Assembly (NCBI RefSeq): GCF_000745835.1
Contig: NZ_JQKB01000019.1
Span: forward strand, 33,181-97,180
Source of the DNA: Belnapia moabensis DSM 16746
GTDB lineage: Bacteria > Pseudomonadota > Alphaproteobacteria > Acetobacterales > Acetobacteraceae
Length of the DNA: 64,000 nt
Direction: 5' to 3'
Shown: one piece after another, positions 35,205-44,107 of the stretch
How the letters are laid out: every line of letters begins with the position of its first letter
Numbering within the stretch: position 1 is the stretch's first letter
The notes under the pieces: model-generated
Told to the model about the DNA's origin: nothing
Seen by the model: the letters and a program-made list of their open reading frames with translations, nothing else
Databases searched by the model: none
Translations under genes and position numbers: made by a program

Positions 35205-36217
35205 GGTTTCCCATTATGGGTTTCGAGGACCTGAAACTCTCCCAGGCATTGCCGGAGGCCGCCGGCCATCCGGTCGGCCTCTCGATCGTCGTCCCGGTCT
35301 ATCGCGGGGCAGCCACGGTCGGCCGCCTGGTCGAAGCCCTCTCCGCCCTCCGTCCGGAGGGCGGGCTCGAGGTGGTGCTGGTGAACGACGGCAGCCCGGA
35401 CAATTCCGGTGAGGTCTGCCGGGCGCTGGCGGCGACCGCCACCATCCCGCTCACCTATGTCGAGCATGCCCGCAACTTCGGCGAGCACAACGCCGTCATG
35501 ACCGGCCTCCGCCATGCCCGCGGCGCCTACGTCATCACCATGGACGACGACCTGCAGAACCCGCCGGAGGAGGTGCTGAAGCTCTACGACCACGCCCGCC
35601 TCGGCGGCTGGGACGTGGTCTACACCCGCTATGCCGAGAAGAAGCACGAGGGCTGGCGCAACCTTGGCAGCCGCTTCGCCAACGGCGTCGCCGACATGCT
35701 GCTCGACAAGCCGAAAGGTCTTTACCTCTCTTCCTTCCGCTGCATGAGCGCGTTGGTGGTGGCCGAGGTCGCCCGCTACCGCGGCCCCTACCCCTATGTG
35801 GACGGGCTCATCATGCAGGTGACGCAGCGCATCGACAGCATCGAAGTCATGCACCTGGTCCGCGCCGAGGGCCGTTCCAACTACACGCTGAAGCGCCTGG
35901 TTCTGCTCTGGCTGAACCTCGCCACCAACTTTTCCATCCTGCCGCTTCGCCTCGCCATCCTGGCCGGGGTGGCGATGGGCATCCTCGGCCTGCTCGGCGC
36001 GATCGCCGTGGTGGTGGAGGCGCTGACCGGGAGCGGCACGCCCTCCGGCTGGGCCTCCTCCATGACGACGACGCTGCTGCTGGCCGGCGTGCAGTTCCTC
36101 ATCCTAGGCGTGATGGGCGAATACGTCGGCCGCGCCTTCCTCTCGGCCAACGGCAAGCCGCAGGGCGTAGTCCGTGAGGTCCTGCCCCCCCGCCTCCCGG
36201 AGGACCGCGCGCAGTGA
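35201..36217 (+). CDS. Glycosyltransferase family 2, polyprenyl-phosphate type
   Basis: 338 residues. GT2 domain at about 26-250: LSIVVPVYRGAATVGRLVEA, VVLVNDGSPDNSGEVC, HARNFGEHNAVMTGLRHARG and the DxD-like ITMDDDLQNPPEEV. Two C-terminal helices at about 250-275 and 285-310 anchor it in the inner membrane. This is the ArnC/DPM-like layout that transfers a sugar from a nucleotide to undecaprenyl phosphate. It overlaps the methyltransferase by 4 bp and the small SMR-like gene by 4 bp (GTGA). The sugar is unknown. Confidence 0.9.
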   Translation: MRFPIMGFEDLKLSQALPEAAGHPVGLSIVVPVYRGAATVGRLVEALSALRPEGGLEVVLVNDGSPDNSGEVCRALAATATIPLTYVEHARNFGEHNAVMTGLRHARGAYVITMDDDLQNPPEEVLKLYDHARLGGWDVVYTRYAEKKHEGWRNLGSRFANGVADMLLDKPKGLYLSSFRCMSALVVAEVARYRGPYPYVDGLIMQVTQRIDSIEVMHLVRAEGRSNYTLKRLVLLWLNLATNFSILPLRLAILAGVAMGILGLLGAIAVVVEALTGSGTPSGWASSMTTTLLLAGVQFLILGVMGEYVGRAFLSANGKPQGVVREVLPPRLPEDRAQ

Positions 36218-36555
36218 GCGCCTATTGGGCCGCGCTCGGCCTCGCCATCGCCACCTCCCTTGCCGGCCAGGTCATGCTGAAGGCGGGGGCGGTGGCAGAG
36301 GGGCATTTCCTTGCCCAGCTCTTCCGCCTGACGACGATCATCGGCCTCGTCACCTATGGCGGCGCGGCGCTGCTCTACATCGTGGCGCTCCGCCGCATCC
36401 CGATGAGCGTCGCCCTGCCCTGCACCGCGGCCAGCTACGTGGCGGTCGCCGTGATCGGCCATCTGATGTTCGGCGAAAGCCTCGGGGCGCAGAAGCTGGC
36501 GGCCATCGGACTGATCTGCGGCGGCGTGCTGCTGCTGGCCAGCGCCCCCGGTTGA
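36214..36555 (+). CDS. Small SMR/EamA-like membrane protein (flippase candidate)
   Basis: 113 residues and four hydrophobic helices (about 5-22, 35-57, 63-82 and 89-108), the layout of EmrE/SMR or half an EamA protein. LAGQVMLKAGAVAEG matches the first helix end of ArnE/ArnF-like and EmrE-like proteins; the catalytic Glu of EmrE (helix 1) is not present there. Start GTG 36214 overlaps the glycosyltransferase stop. Sitting after an undecaprenyl-phosphate-type GT2, it may flip the lipid-linked sugar across the membrane as ArnE/F do. This is inferred from position and fold. Confidence 0.8.
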   Translation: MSAYWAALGLAIATSLAGQVMLKAGAVAEGHFLAQLFRLTTIIGLVTYGGAALLYIVALRRIPMSVALPCTAASYVAVAVIGHLMFGESLGAQKLAAIGLICGGVLLLASAPG

Positions 36556-36607
36556 CCGGCCGGCGCGGCGGGGAAACAGTGCGGCCGCCTCGCACCAGGA
36601 GCCCCGC

Positions 36608-38005
36608 ATGACCGAACTCTGGCGGCTGACCGCCACCGACCTCGCTGCCCGCATCCGTCGGCGCGAGGCCTCGGCCCGCGAGGCCACCGCTTCGGCCCTG
36701 GCCAGGCTCGATGCGGTGAATCCGAGGATCAATGCCGTCATCGCCCATGACCCGGCCGAGGCCCTGGCCGCCGCCGATGCGGTGGATGCGGCGCTGGCCC
36801 GCGGCGAGGATCCCGGACCGCTCGCTGGCATCCCGGTCACGGTGAAGGTCAATATCGACCAGGAAGGTTGGCCCACTACCAACGGCCTCCGCCTGCAGGA
36901 AACGCTGGTCGCCAAGCAGGACAGCCCCGTCGTCGCAAACCTGAAGCGGGCCGGTGCCGTCATCCTGGGCCGCACCAATACCCCGGCCTTCTCGCTCCGT
37001 TGGTTCACCCGCAACTCGCTGCACGGCGCGACGCGCAACCCGCGCGACCCGTCGCTGACCCCGGGCGGCTCCTCCGGCGGCGCCGCGGCGGCCACCGCCG
37101 CCGGAATCGGCGCCATTGGCCATGGCACGGATATCGGCGGGTCCATCCGCTACCCAGCCTATGCCTGCGGCATCCATGGCCTGCGCCCGACCATCGGCCG
37201 CATCCCCGCCTGGAACGCCTCCGCGGCCGACCGCTTCATCGGCGGCCAGCTGATGGCCGTCTCCGGCCCGCTCGCTCGCAGCATTGCAGACCTCCGCCTC
37301 GGCCTCGTGGCGATGAGCGCCCCCGATGCCCGCGACCCCTGGTGGACCCCGGCGCCGCTCGAAGGCCCGGCCTATCCGAAGCGCGCCGCCCTCTGCATCG
37401 CCCCCGAAGGCATGCTGGTCGACCCCGCCATCGCCCAGGCGCTGCGCGACGCCGCCGCCCGCCTCGCCGCCGCCGGCTGGCAGGTTGAGGAGGTGGACGC
37501 GCTGCCTCCGCTCGGTGAATGCGCCAAGCTCCAGGCGACGCTCTGGCTCGCCGAGATGCGGCGCGGCGGCAATGCGGCCATCGCCCGCGAGGCGGACCCG
37601 GATGCACTGGCCGTCTACGGCTTCATGGAGCGGCTAAGCCCCGCCCCTGACCTCGATGCCTTCCAGGATGCATTGCAGCGCCGCCTCACGTTGCTGCGCG
37701 AATGGCTGCTCTTCCTTGAGCGCACTCCCGTGGTGCTGATGCCCGTCTCCGGTGCCCTCCCTTTCCCCGACCATGCGGATGTGGAAAGCTTTGAAGGCTT
37801 CGAGCGCATCCTCGCCGCCCAACTCCCCCAGGTCGGCCTGCCGCTCCTGAGCCTGCCCGGCCTCGCCGTCAGCACCGGCCTCGCCGGCACGGCGCCGCTC
37901 GGCGTCCAGCTCGTCGCCGGCCGCTATCGGGAAGACATCCTGCTCGCCGCAGCCGAAGCTATCGAGGCTGGCGGCACGCCGCCCTCGCCCATCGACCCAA
38001 CCTGA
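36608..38005 (+). CDS. Amidase (amidase-signature family)
   Basis: 465 residues. Ser-cisSer-Lys triad: Lys in GIPVTVKVNIDQEG, Ser in SLTPGGSSGGAAAATAAG, and the nucleophile Ser in HGTDIGGSIRYPAYACG. It hydrolyses an amide, but the family does not predict the substrate; glutamyl-tRNA amidotransferase A is excluded because no GatB or GatC neighbour exists and the length and insertions differ. It follows the GT2 module by 52 bp and overlaps the next small lipoprotein by 1 bp. Confidence 0.88.
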   Translation: MTELWRLTATDLAARIRRREASAREATASALARLDAVNPRINAVIAHDPAEALAAADAVDAALARGEDPGPLAGIPVTVKVNIDQEGWPTTNGLRLQETLVAKQDSPVVANLKRAGAVILGRTNTPAFSLRWFTRNSLHGATRNPRDPSLTPGGSSGGAAAATAAGIGAIGHGTDIGGSIRYPAYACGIHGLRPTIGRIPAWNASAADRFIGGQLMAVSGPLARSIADLRLGLVAMSAPDARDPWWTPAPLEGPAYPKRAALCIAPEGMLVDPAIAQALRDAAARLAAAGWQVEEVDALPPLGECAKLQATLWLAEMRRGGNAAIAREADPDALAVYGFMERLSPAPDLDAFQDALQRRLTLLREWLLFLERTPVVLMPVSGALPFPDHADVESFEGFERILAAQLPQVGLPLLSLPGLAVSTGLAGTAPLGVQLVAGRYREDILLAAAEAIEAGGTPPSPIDPT

Positions 38006-38349
38006 TGCGGCGCCTTTCCCTTCTGGTCCTGCTGGCGACTCTCGCCGGCTGCTCTGGCGGCCAGCGCGCCGCCTGCGGCCCGGCCGAAGCGGTGGTGGAG
38101 AACGCCTCCTCCCTCGCGGTCGAGCAGCTCTACCTCGCTCCCGCCGCCGGCGCCGGATGGGGCCCCGACCTGCTCGACCAAACCCCTGGCTTGCCGGCTG
38201 CGGGGCGGATGCCCCTGGCGATCGGTGGTCCCGGCCCATGGCGGCTGCGGCTCGTCTGGGTGAATGGCCGGGCGATCGAGCTCGGCGGCATCGATGGCTG
38301 CCGCACCCGCCACATCATCTTGCGCGATGATATTCTGACGGCTGGCTAA
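38005..38349 (+). CDS. Small lipoprotein, first of a tandem pair
   Basis: 114 residues. Lipoprotein signal MRRLSLLVLLATLAGCSGG with lipobox LAGC. The mature protein is a short beta-rich domain: VVENASSLAVEQLYLAPAAG, GWGPDLLDQTP, RLRLVWVNGRAIELGGIDGC, HIILRDD. It shares this pattern step by step with the lipoprotein at 38415, including two cysteines bracketing the domain, so the two are tandem duplicates. ATG overlaps the amidase TGA by 1 bp. No known family recognised. Confidence 0.82.
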   Translation: MRRLSLLVLLATLAGCSGGQRAACGPAEAVVENASSLAVEQLYLAPAAGAGWGPDLLDQTPGLPAAGRMPLAIGGPGPWRLRLVWVNGRAIELGGIDGCRTRHIILRDDILTAG

Positions 38350-38414
38350 ACCTAGGCTTGCTGGTCGGTGATCTGCCACCGTATCGTCTGATCCTCCCTG
38401 GAGGATTTGCTGGC

Positions 38415-38783
38415 ATGCCGGGACGCGCCCTGGCTTTCATTGCCCTCGCCCTCGCTGCCTGCTCTCCGCCGCCGCCTGCCCGGATTGCCACCGAGTCCCC
38501 GTCCCAGGGGAGTTGCGAGGGCGAGCTTCATGTCGTCAACGCCTCGTCGCGCACGGTGGACCGCCTCTTCCTTGCCCGGCTCTCGTTGGAAGGATGGGGC
38601 AGAGATCGGCTCGGTCAGGAGGTGTTGCGCCCCGGCCGCAGTGCAAATTATCGAGCCACTGCCCCCGGAGCCCAGGATCTCCGAATCGTCTGGGCGGATG
38701 GCCGCGCTGCCGAGCTACGCCGTGTCGATCCCTGCGCCACCGGCACCATCCGCATCGAGGACAACCGACTGAAAGCCAGTTAA
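38415..38783 (+). CDS. Small lipoprotein, second of a tandem pair
   Basis: 122 residues with a short signal (MPGRALAFIALALAACSPPP, lipobox LAAC). The domain repeats that of the preceding gene: HVVNASSRTVDRLFLARLSL, GWGRDRLGQEVLRPGR, DLRIVWADGRAAELRRVDPC, IRIEDN. ATG 38415 has GGAGG nine bases upstream. A third cysteine (GSCEGELHVV) may pair with VDPCATG. Its stop codon overlaps the convergent recX stop by 3 bp (TTAA). Function unknown. Confidence 0.82.
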   Translation: MPGRALAFIALALAACSPPPPARIATESPSQGSCEGELHVVNASSRTVDRLFLARLSLEGWGRDRLGQEVLRPGRSANYRATAPGAQDLRIVWADGRAAELRRVDPCATGTIRIEDNRLKAS

Positions 38784-39364
38784 CCCTGGCGGAGCCGCAT
38801 CAGCCGCTCCTCCGCCTCGGCGGTTTCCATGTCGAGCGCCGCCTCCGCCACATCCCGCCCGAAACCAGCCCGCGCCAGCGCGCCCATTGCCTTCAACCGC
38901 GCTTCCCGCTCCATCGGCCCAGGCGCGAAGGGGCCGATCCGTCGCCGCCGGCACTGCGCCAGCGCCGCATCCAACTCCTCATCCGGCAGCACTGAGGCCG
39001 CGACCTCCTTCGCTACCCCCTTGCCTGCCAGATGCGCTGCGATCGCCCGCCGTGACCGCCCGGCTTTCGTCAGTCTCCGCGCCCTTGCCGCAGCGAAGGC
39101 CGCATCGTCCACCGCGCCGAGCGCCACCATCTGCCGCGCCACCTGTGCCGCGAGCGACCGCGCACGGGCGGCGGGTGAGATGTCCTGTCCTTCCGCCTCC
39201 GCCCGCCGCGCCCAGCGATCCACCCTGCGCTCCAGAACTCGCCGGAGCCCCAGTTCGGTCGCGGCGAAGCGGGCAAGATGGGCGAGCGCCGCCTCGCGCA
39301 ATTGCGCCTCGCCCGGGGGCGGCCCGGCGGGGATGGGCTGGCGCCTCGCTCTCTCCTTCGTCAT
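38780..39364 (-). CDS. recX: Regulatory protein RecX
   Basis: 194 residues. Three-helix RecX repeats: LREAALAHLARFAATELGLR, VLERRVDRWARRAEAEG, LVALGAVDDAAFAAARARR, RRAIAAHLAGKGVAKEVAAS, and LARAGFGRDVAEAALDMETA. RecX binds RecA filaments and limits them. ATG 39364 is chosen; the longer frame from 39433 has a Pro/Gln-rich leader unlike RecX. No recA is near. Convergent with the second lipoprotein, stops overlapping. Confidence 0.9.
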   Translation of the reverse strand: MTKERARRQPIPAGPPPGEAQLREAALAHLARFAATELGLRRVLERRVDRWARRAEAEGQDISPAARARSLAAQVARQMVALGAVDDAAFAAARARRLTKAGRSRRAIAAHLAGKGVAKEVAASVLPDEELDAALAQCRRRRIGPFAPGPMEREARLKAMGALARAGFGRDVAEAALDMETAEAEERLMRLRQG

Positions 39365-39453
39365 GCATGGCACTTTGCCACGATCCGGGCGGGGCTGGCG
39401 AACATCGGCAGGGCCGGGCATAGGCTTCGGCAAACCGGAACCGGAGAACGCCC

Positions 39454-39909
39454 ATGGCCCGCTACCCGACCAATGGCCTCACCCTCGCCCAAGCCAATGC
39501 CATTATTGCCGCCGCTTTGGCCAAGGGGCGCGAACTCAACCTGTTGCCGCTGACCGTCGTCGTCCTCGATGCGGGTGGCCAAGTGAAGGCGTTGCAGCGC
39601 GAAGACGGCGCCTCCCTCCTCCGCCCGGAGATCGCCGAGGGCAAGGCGAAGGGCGCGCTCGCCCTCGGCCTTGGCGGGCGGGAGTTGGCACGGCGCGCGC
39701 AATCGATGCAGGGCTTCATGAACGCGCTCTCCGACCTGGCCGGCGGCAAGGCCGTACCCGTTCCGGGCGGGGTGCTGGCCTGCGACGCCTCCGGACTCAT
39801 TCTCGGGTCGGTCGGCATCAGTGGCGATGTCTCGGCTCAGGACGAGGTCTGTGCCGTAGCCGGCATCGAGGCCGCAGGGCTGGTCCCGGATACCGGCGAC
39901 CCCGCCTGA
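39454..39909 (+). CDS. GlcG/HbpS-family protein (DUF336)
   Basis: 151 residues. GlcG-like domain: LTLAQANAIIAAALAKGREL, PLTVVVLDAGGQVKALQRED, GASLLRPEIAEGKAKGALAL and PGGVLACDASGLILGSVGISGD. Members bind heme or act as accessory proteins of glycolate oxidation and cobalamin or diol metabolism. Here it stands alone between recX and a PRC-barrel gene, so the context gives no more. Length is normal. Confidence 0.88.
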   Translation: MARYPTNGLTLAQANAIIAAALAKGRELNLLPLTVVVLDAGGQVKALQREDGASLLRPEIAEGKAKGALALGLGGRELARRAQSMQGFMNALSDLAGGKAVPVPGGVLACDASGLILGSVGISGDVSAQDEVCAVAGIEAAGLVPDTGDPA

Positions 39910-40032
39910 GGTCATCACAGCCCTGGGTTGTCACCGTCCTGGCTGCGCCACCCACGCAACCACGTCTCTCGCCGAGGCGTTTCCCTGGCCCAACCCGGTC
40001 CGCCGGGCCAAGCAACGAAGGTAACGCCGCCC

Positions 40033-40707
40033 ATGCGAACGACCCGTGACTCCCTCCTCGCCATGACCGCTGCCGCCGCGCTGCTCGCCCTGCCGGTTCT
40101 GGCGCAGGGCCAAACCCAGGCCCAGCCGCGCGAGGCTGCTGGCGGCCAGCTCGCCCAGACCAGCCCGCGCGACGGCACGCCGGGCAACCCGCCGAGCACT
40201 GCCACCCAGCGCGGTGCCGATGCCGCCGCCGGCAGCCGCACCCCGGCCGACGGCACTCCCGGCAACCCGCCGGGCACCGCCGCCGGCCGCGCCGTGGACC
40301 GTGCCCTCGGCACAAACACCTCCGGTGCCCATCCGGAGAACAACCGCGCCGCCGCGCCGTCCTCCACAACCGGCGCCAGCACGGGTGCTCTCGCCGTCGA
40401 CAGCAGCGCACTGCGCAGCGGCCGCCGCGCCAGCAAGGTGATCGGCTCGGCCGTCTACAACGAGAACAACGAGAGCATCGGCGAGATCGACGATATCCTG
40501 ATCCCGCCTGGCGGTGGTGCCCCGGTGGCTGTGATCTCGGTCGGCGGCTTCCTTGGCATCGGCGCCAAGCTGGTTGCCGTGCCCTATGACCGGCTGAACA
40601 TGGCCGCCAACAGCAATGGCCGCTGGACGCTGGCCGGCGCAACCAAGGAAAGCCTCGGCAGCCTGCCGACCTTTACCTATGAGGGCCAGCCCGAGCGGCG
40701 CGGCTGA
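40033..40707 (+). CDS. PRC-barrel domain protein with secreted low-complexity N-terminus
   Basis: 224 residues. Signal peptide (MTAAAALLALPVLAQGQTQA), then an 80-residue Ala/Pro/Gly-rich segment in which the motif DGTPGNPP occurs twice (about 50 and 75), and a C-terminal PRC-barrel: GRRASKVIGSAVYNENNESI, GEIDDILIPPGGGAPVAVIS, VGGFLGIGAKLVAVPYDRLN. Such secreted PRC-barrel proteins are common in Acetobacteraceae and are usually tied to envelope or stress functions. ATG 40033 with AAGG upstream. A hairpin follows the stop. Confidence 0.88.
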   Translation: MRTTRDSLLAMTAAAALLALPVLAQGQTQAQPREAAGGQLAQTSPRDGTPGNPPSTATQRGADAAAGSRTPADGTPGNPPGTAAGRAVDRALGTNTSGAHPENNRAAAPSSTTGASTGALAVDSSALRSGRRASKVIGSAVYNENNESIGEIDDILIPPGGGAPVAVISVGGFLGIGAKLVAVPYDRLNMAANSNGRWTLAGATKESLGSLPTFTYEGQPERRG

Positions 40708-40719
40708 TCGGCTTGCAGT

Positions 40720-40740
40720 CGGGGGAAGCCAATTCCCCCG
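40720..40740 (+). terminator. Hairpin after PRC-barrel gene
   Basis: CGGGGGAA-GCCAA-TTCCCCCG: an 8-bp perfect stem with a 5-base loop, 12 bp past the stop codon. No T-tract follows, so an intrinsic terminator of reduced strength is the best reading. Confidence 0.5.
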
Positions 40741-40866
40741 CCATAGCCGCGAATTTCATCCAGGACGATTTGACGCCGCCGCTCGATTGCGGCCAAATCC
40801 GCCTCTTATCCCCTGAAGGTCAGCGATCCGCGCGGGCCGGGGGAGAGGCCTGGAGTCGATGACCTC

Positions 40867-42069
40867 GTGATCCCGTCCCTGATGCCCACCTACAACCGCG
40901 CCGACCTCGCTTTCGAGCGGGGCGAGGGCGCTTGGCTGTGGACCGGGGATGGCCGACGATTCCTCGATTTCGGCTCCGGCATCGCCACCGCCTCCATCGG
41001 CCATGCGCATCCGCATCTGGTGCAGGCCATCGCCGAGCAGGCGGCGCGGGTGATGCACACCTCGAACCTCTATCGCATCCCGCAGGCCGAGAAGCTGGCG
41101 GCGCGGCTGGTCGAGACATCCTTCGCCGACAGCGTCTTCTTCTGCAATTCGGGCGCCGAGGCAAATGAGGGGATGATCAAGGCCGTCCGCAAATACCATG
41201 CGGAGCAGGGCCATCCGGAGCGGTTCGTCACCATCTGCTTCGAGGGCGCATTCCACGGACGCACCCTGGCGACCTTGGCCGCCACCGGCAACGAGAAGTA
41301 CATCGCCGGCTTCGGTCCGCCGGTGCAGGGCTTCAAGCATGTGCCCTTCGGCAACATGAACGCCCTGCGCGACGCCATCGACGGCACCACCGCCGCCATC
41401 ATGGTCGAGCCGATCCAGGGCGAAGGCGGCGTACGCCCGGCCTCGCTCGACTTCCTCCGCCAGCTCCGCGCCGCGGCCGACGAGTTCGGCCTGCTGCTGG
41501 CGCTGGACGAGGTGCAGACCGGCATGGGCCGGTCCGGCAAGCTCTGGGCCCATCAATGGGCCGGGATCGAGCCGGATGTCATGTCCTCGGCCAAGGGCAT
41601 CGGCGGAGGTTTCCCGCTCGGCGCGATCCTGGCGAAGGAGCGGGTGGCGCAGTACCTGAAGCCCGGCACCCATGGCAGCACCTATGGCGGCAATCCGCTC
41701 GCCTGCGCCGCCGGCAATGCCGTGCTCGACGTCATCCTCGCCCCCGGCTTCCTCGATGGCGTGGACCGCGTCGCCCGGCACCTCTGGCGCGGCCTGCAGG
41801 AACTCGCCCTTCGTCACCCGGCGGTGGTCGAGGGTGTGCAAGGCGCCGGCCTGCTGGTCGGCCTCAAGCTGCGGCCGGAGGTCAGCAACGGCGAGATGCA
41901 GAATGCCGCGGTGGCGGAGGGGCTGCTCACCGTCGCAGCCGGGATGAATGTGCTGCGCCTCGCGCCGCCGCTCATCATCACCGAGGCGGAGGCTGACGAG
42001 GCGCTTCGCCTCCTCGACAGGACCTGCCTGCGCTGCACGCCGAGCAAGGTCCGGGACGCCGCGAAATGA
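40867..42069 (+). CDS. argD: Acetylornithine/aspartate-family aminotransferase ArgD
   Basis: 400 residues. Class-III aminotransferase: [60 protein letters not shown], aspartate in [18 protein letters not shown] and the PLP-lysine in [20 protein letters not shown]. Converts N-acetylglutamate semialdehyde to N-acetylornithine in arginine synthesis, and in some bacteria succinyl-DAP steps. Next to argF, this assignment is firm. GTG 40867 is used, with ATG 40882 also possible. It overlaps argF by 4 bp (ATGA). Confidence 0.93.
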   Translation: MIPSLMPTYNRADLAFERGEGAWLWTGDGRRFLDFGSGIATASIGHAHPHLVQAIAEQAARVMHTSNLYRIPQAEKLAARLVETSFADSVFFCNSGAEANEGMIKAVRKYHAEQGHPERFVTICFEGAFHGRTLATLAATGNEKYIAGFGPPVQGFKHVPFGNMNALRDAIDGTTAAIMVEPIQGEGGVRPASLDFLRQLRAAADEFGLLLALDEVQTGMGRSGKLWAHQWAGIEPDVMSSAKGIGGGFPLGAILAKERVAQYLKPGTHGSTYGGNPLACAAGNAVLDVILAPGFLDGVDRVARHLWRGLQELALRHPAVVEGVQGAGLLVGLKLRPEVSNGEMQNAAVAEGLLTVAAGMNVLRLAPPLIITEAEADEALRLLDRTCLRCTPSKVRDAAK

Positions 42070-43022
42070 GTGCCGCCCTGAAGCCCATGGCCGGCGGGGG
42101 GGAACAGCCCCCTCGCCACTTCCTCGAATTGATGGATTTCGAGCCGGCGACGCTCCGCCGCATGCTCGACCTTGCCGCGCAGACCAAGCGTGGCCTCGGC
42201 GCCAAGCCCCTCGCCGGCAAGACCGTGGCGCTGATCTTCGAGAAGCCCTCGACCCGTACCCGCGTCAGCTTCGAGGTCGGCATCCGCCAGCTCGGCGGCG
42301 ATGTCGTCTACCTCAATGCGCGGGACATGCAGTCCTCCCGCGGCGAGGAGTTGAGCGACACGGCGAAGGTCCTCTCCCGCTATGTCGATGCCATCATGAT
42401 GCGCACGCATGACGTGAACCGCATCCGCGAGATGGCGGCGCATGCGACGGTGCCGGTCATCAACGGGCTGACCGACATCTCGCATCCTTGCCAGCTCATG
42501 GCCGACGTGCTGACCTTCGAAGAGCATCGCGGCCCGATCGCCGGCCAAGTCGTCGCATGGGTCGGCGACGGCAACAACGTGGCGCAGAGCTTCATCCAAG
42601 CCGCCGCTCGCTTCGGCTTCACCCTGCGGCTGGCGACGCCCTCCGCGCTCCGCCCGCCGCAATGGGTGGTCGACTGGGCCCGCGCCCAGGGCGCCACGGT
42701 GGAGCTGACCGACGATCCGGTTGAGGCCGTCCGCGGCGCCCGCTGCGTCGTCACAGATGCCTGGGTTTCGATGAATGACGAAACCGGCGATGACGGCGCC
42801 GGCCCCAACCGCCACAACCTTCTTGCCCCTTACCAGGTGACGCCGGAGTTGATGCGCCATGCGGCGCCGGACGCCATCTTCCAGCATTGCCTCCCAGCTC
42901 ATCGCGGCGAGGAGGTGGCGGCGGAGGTGATCGACGGGCCGCAGAGCGTCGTCTTCGACGAGGCGGAAAACCGGCTGCATGCCCAGAAGGGCGTGCTGCT
43001 CTGGGCGCTCGGAGTCGGCTGA
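42066..43022 (+). CDS. argF: Ornithine carbamoyltransferase
   Basis: 318 residues. Carbamoyl-phosphate site [40 protein letters not shown], ornithine site DAWVSMNDE and the catalytic cysteine in [13 protein letters not shown]. Makes citrulline from ornithine and carbamoyl phosphate in the cytoplasm. Overlaps argD by 4 bp and is followed 72 bp later by the Hsp33 gene, an order common in alphaproteobacteria (argD-argF-hslO). Confidence 0.95.
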   Translation: MSAALKPMAGGGEQPPRHFLELMDFEPATLRRMLDLAAQTKRGLGAKPLAGKTVALIFEKPSTRTRVSFEVGIRQLGGDVVYLNARDMQSSRGEELSDTAKVLSRYVDAIMMRTHDVNRIREMAAHATVPVINGLTDISHPCQLMADVLTFEEHRGPIAGQVVAWVGDGNNVAQSFIQAAARFGFTLRLATPSALRPPQWVVDWARAQGATVELTDDPVEAVRGARCVVTDAWVSMNDETGDDGAGPNRHNLLAPYQVTPELMRHAAPDAIFQHCLPAHRGEEVAAEVIDGPQSVVFDEAENRLHAQKGVLLWALGVG

Positions 43023-43094
43023 TTGGCGGCGGCGGGTGGGCGTGGCCCATCCGCGCCCCTATCTAAGGGGGCCGAAGCACCAAGGTCCGCTACG

Positions 43095-44075
43095 TTGTCC
43101 GATCCGACCCAACCCTCCGCCACGCCCGATTTTCTCCAGCACGACCGGCCACCGGTGCCGGACATCATCGTCCCGCGTGGCATCCTGCCTTTCCATCTGG
43201 AGGACAAGCCGGTGCGTGGCCGGCTGGTGCGGCTCGGCCCGCTCGCCGATGCGCTGCTGACTCGACACCAGAACCACCCCACCGTCACCCGCCTTGCCGG
43301 GGAGGCGCTGGCGCTCACCGCAGGTCTCGCCGCCGCGCTGAAATTCAAGGGTAGCTTTTCCCTTCAAGCCAAGGGCGACGGCCCCGTCTCCATGCTGCTT
43401 GCCGATTGCACCGAGGCTGGCGCGCTGCGCGGCTACGCCAAAGCGGATGAGGCGGCGTTGATCAAGCTCCTATCGAAGGACCCGGTTGGCGATGCCGCAG
43501 CGCTGCTTGGCCGCGGCTACCTCGCCTTCACCTGCGACCAGGGACCGGACATGGACCGCTACCAGGGCATCGTCGAGATCAAGGGGCTGACCCTGGCAGC
43601 GATGACCAGCCACTATTTCGAAAGCTCGGAGCAGCTCCGCGCTCATGTCCGCCTCGCCTGCGACCATACCGAGGCAGGCTGGCGAGCTTCCGCCCTCATC
43701 TTGGAGAAGGTCGCGGGCGAAGGGGGGATAGGCCCGGAACTCGATGGCGCGGCGCAGGACGAGGCCTGGCGCACCGCCCTCGCTTTGGTCGGGACGCTGA
43801 CCGATGCCGAGCTGCTGGATGACGCCCTGCCCTCGCAGACCCTATTGCACCGTCTCTTCCACTTGGAGGGACTGGCGGTGGATCGCCCTCGGCCGCTCTC
43901 CTATGGCTGCCGATGCTCGCGCTCGCGCCTCGCCGGGGTACTGTCGCGCTTCGGACAGGACGACCTGGACCACATGGCCCAGGAGGATGGCGCCATCACC
44001 ATGACCTGCGAGTTCTGCAATCTCGATTTCCGCTTCGACCGTGCGGAAGTCCAAGGTAGCGGCACGGCTGGATGA
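43095..44075 (+). CDS. hslO: Hsp33 redox chaperone
   Basis: 326 residues. Hsp33 fold with HQNHPTVTRLAGEALALTAG, LKFKGSFSLQAKGDGPVSML and the redox-zinc site YGCRCSRSRLAGVL plus MTCEFCNLDFRFDR: the CxC and CxxC pairs are complete. It is activated by oxidation and holds unfolding proteins. TTG 43095 with AAGG nine bases upstream gives a typical N-terminus (SDPTQPSATPDFLQHDRPPV); TTG 43023 right after argF is also open. Same transcript as argDF, likely. Confidence 0.92.
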   Translation: MSDPTQPSATPDFLQHDRPPVPDIIVPRGILPFHLEDKPVRGRLVRLGPLADALLTRHQNHPTVTRLAGEALALTAGLAAALKFKGSFSLQAKGDGPVSMLLADCTEAGALRGYAKADEAALIKLLSKDPVGDAAALLGRGYLAFTCDQGPDMDRYQGIVEIKGLTLAAMTSHYFESSEQLRAHVRLACDHTEAGWRASALILEKVAGEGGIGPELDGAAQDEAWRTALALVGTLTDAELLDDALPSQTLLHRLFHLEGLAVDRPRPLSYGCRCSRSRLAGVLSRFGQDDLDHMAQEDGAITMTCEFCNLDFRFDRAEVQGSGTAG

Positions 44076-44107
44076 GCCGTTTCGTCCATTCGGCTGGAGG
44101 TTCCGTG

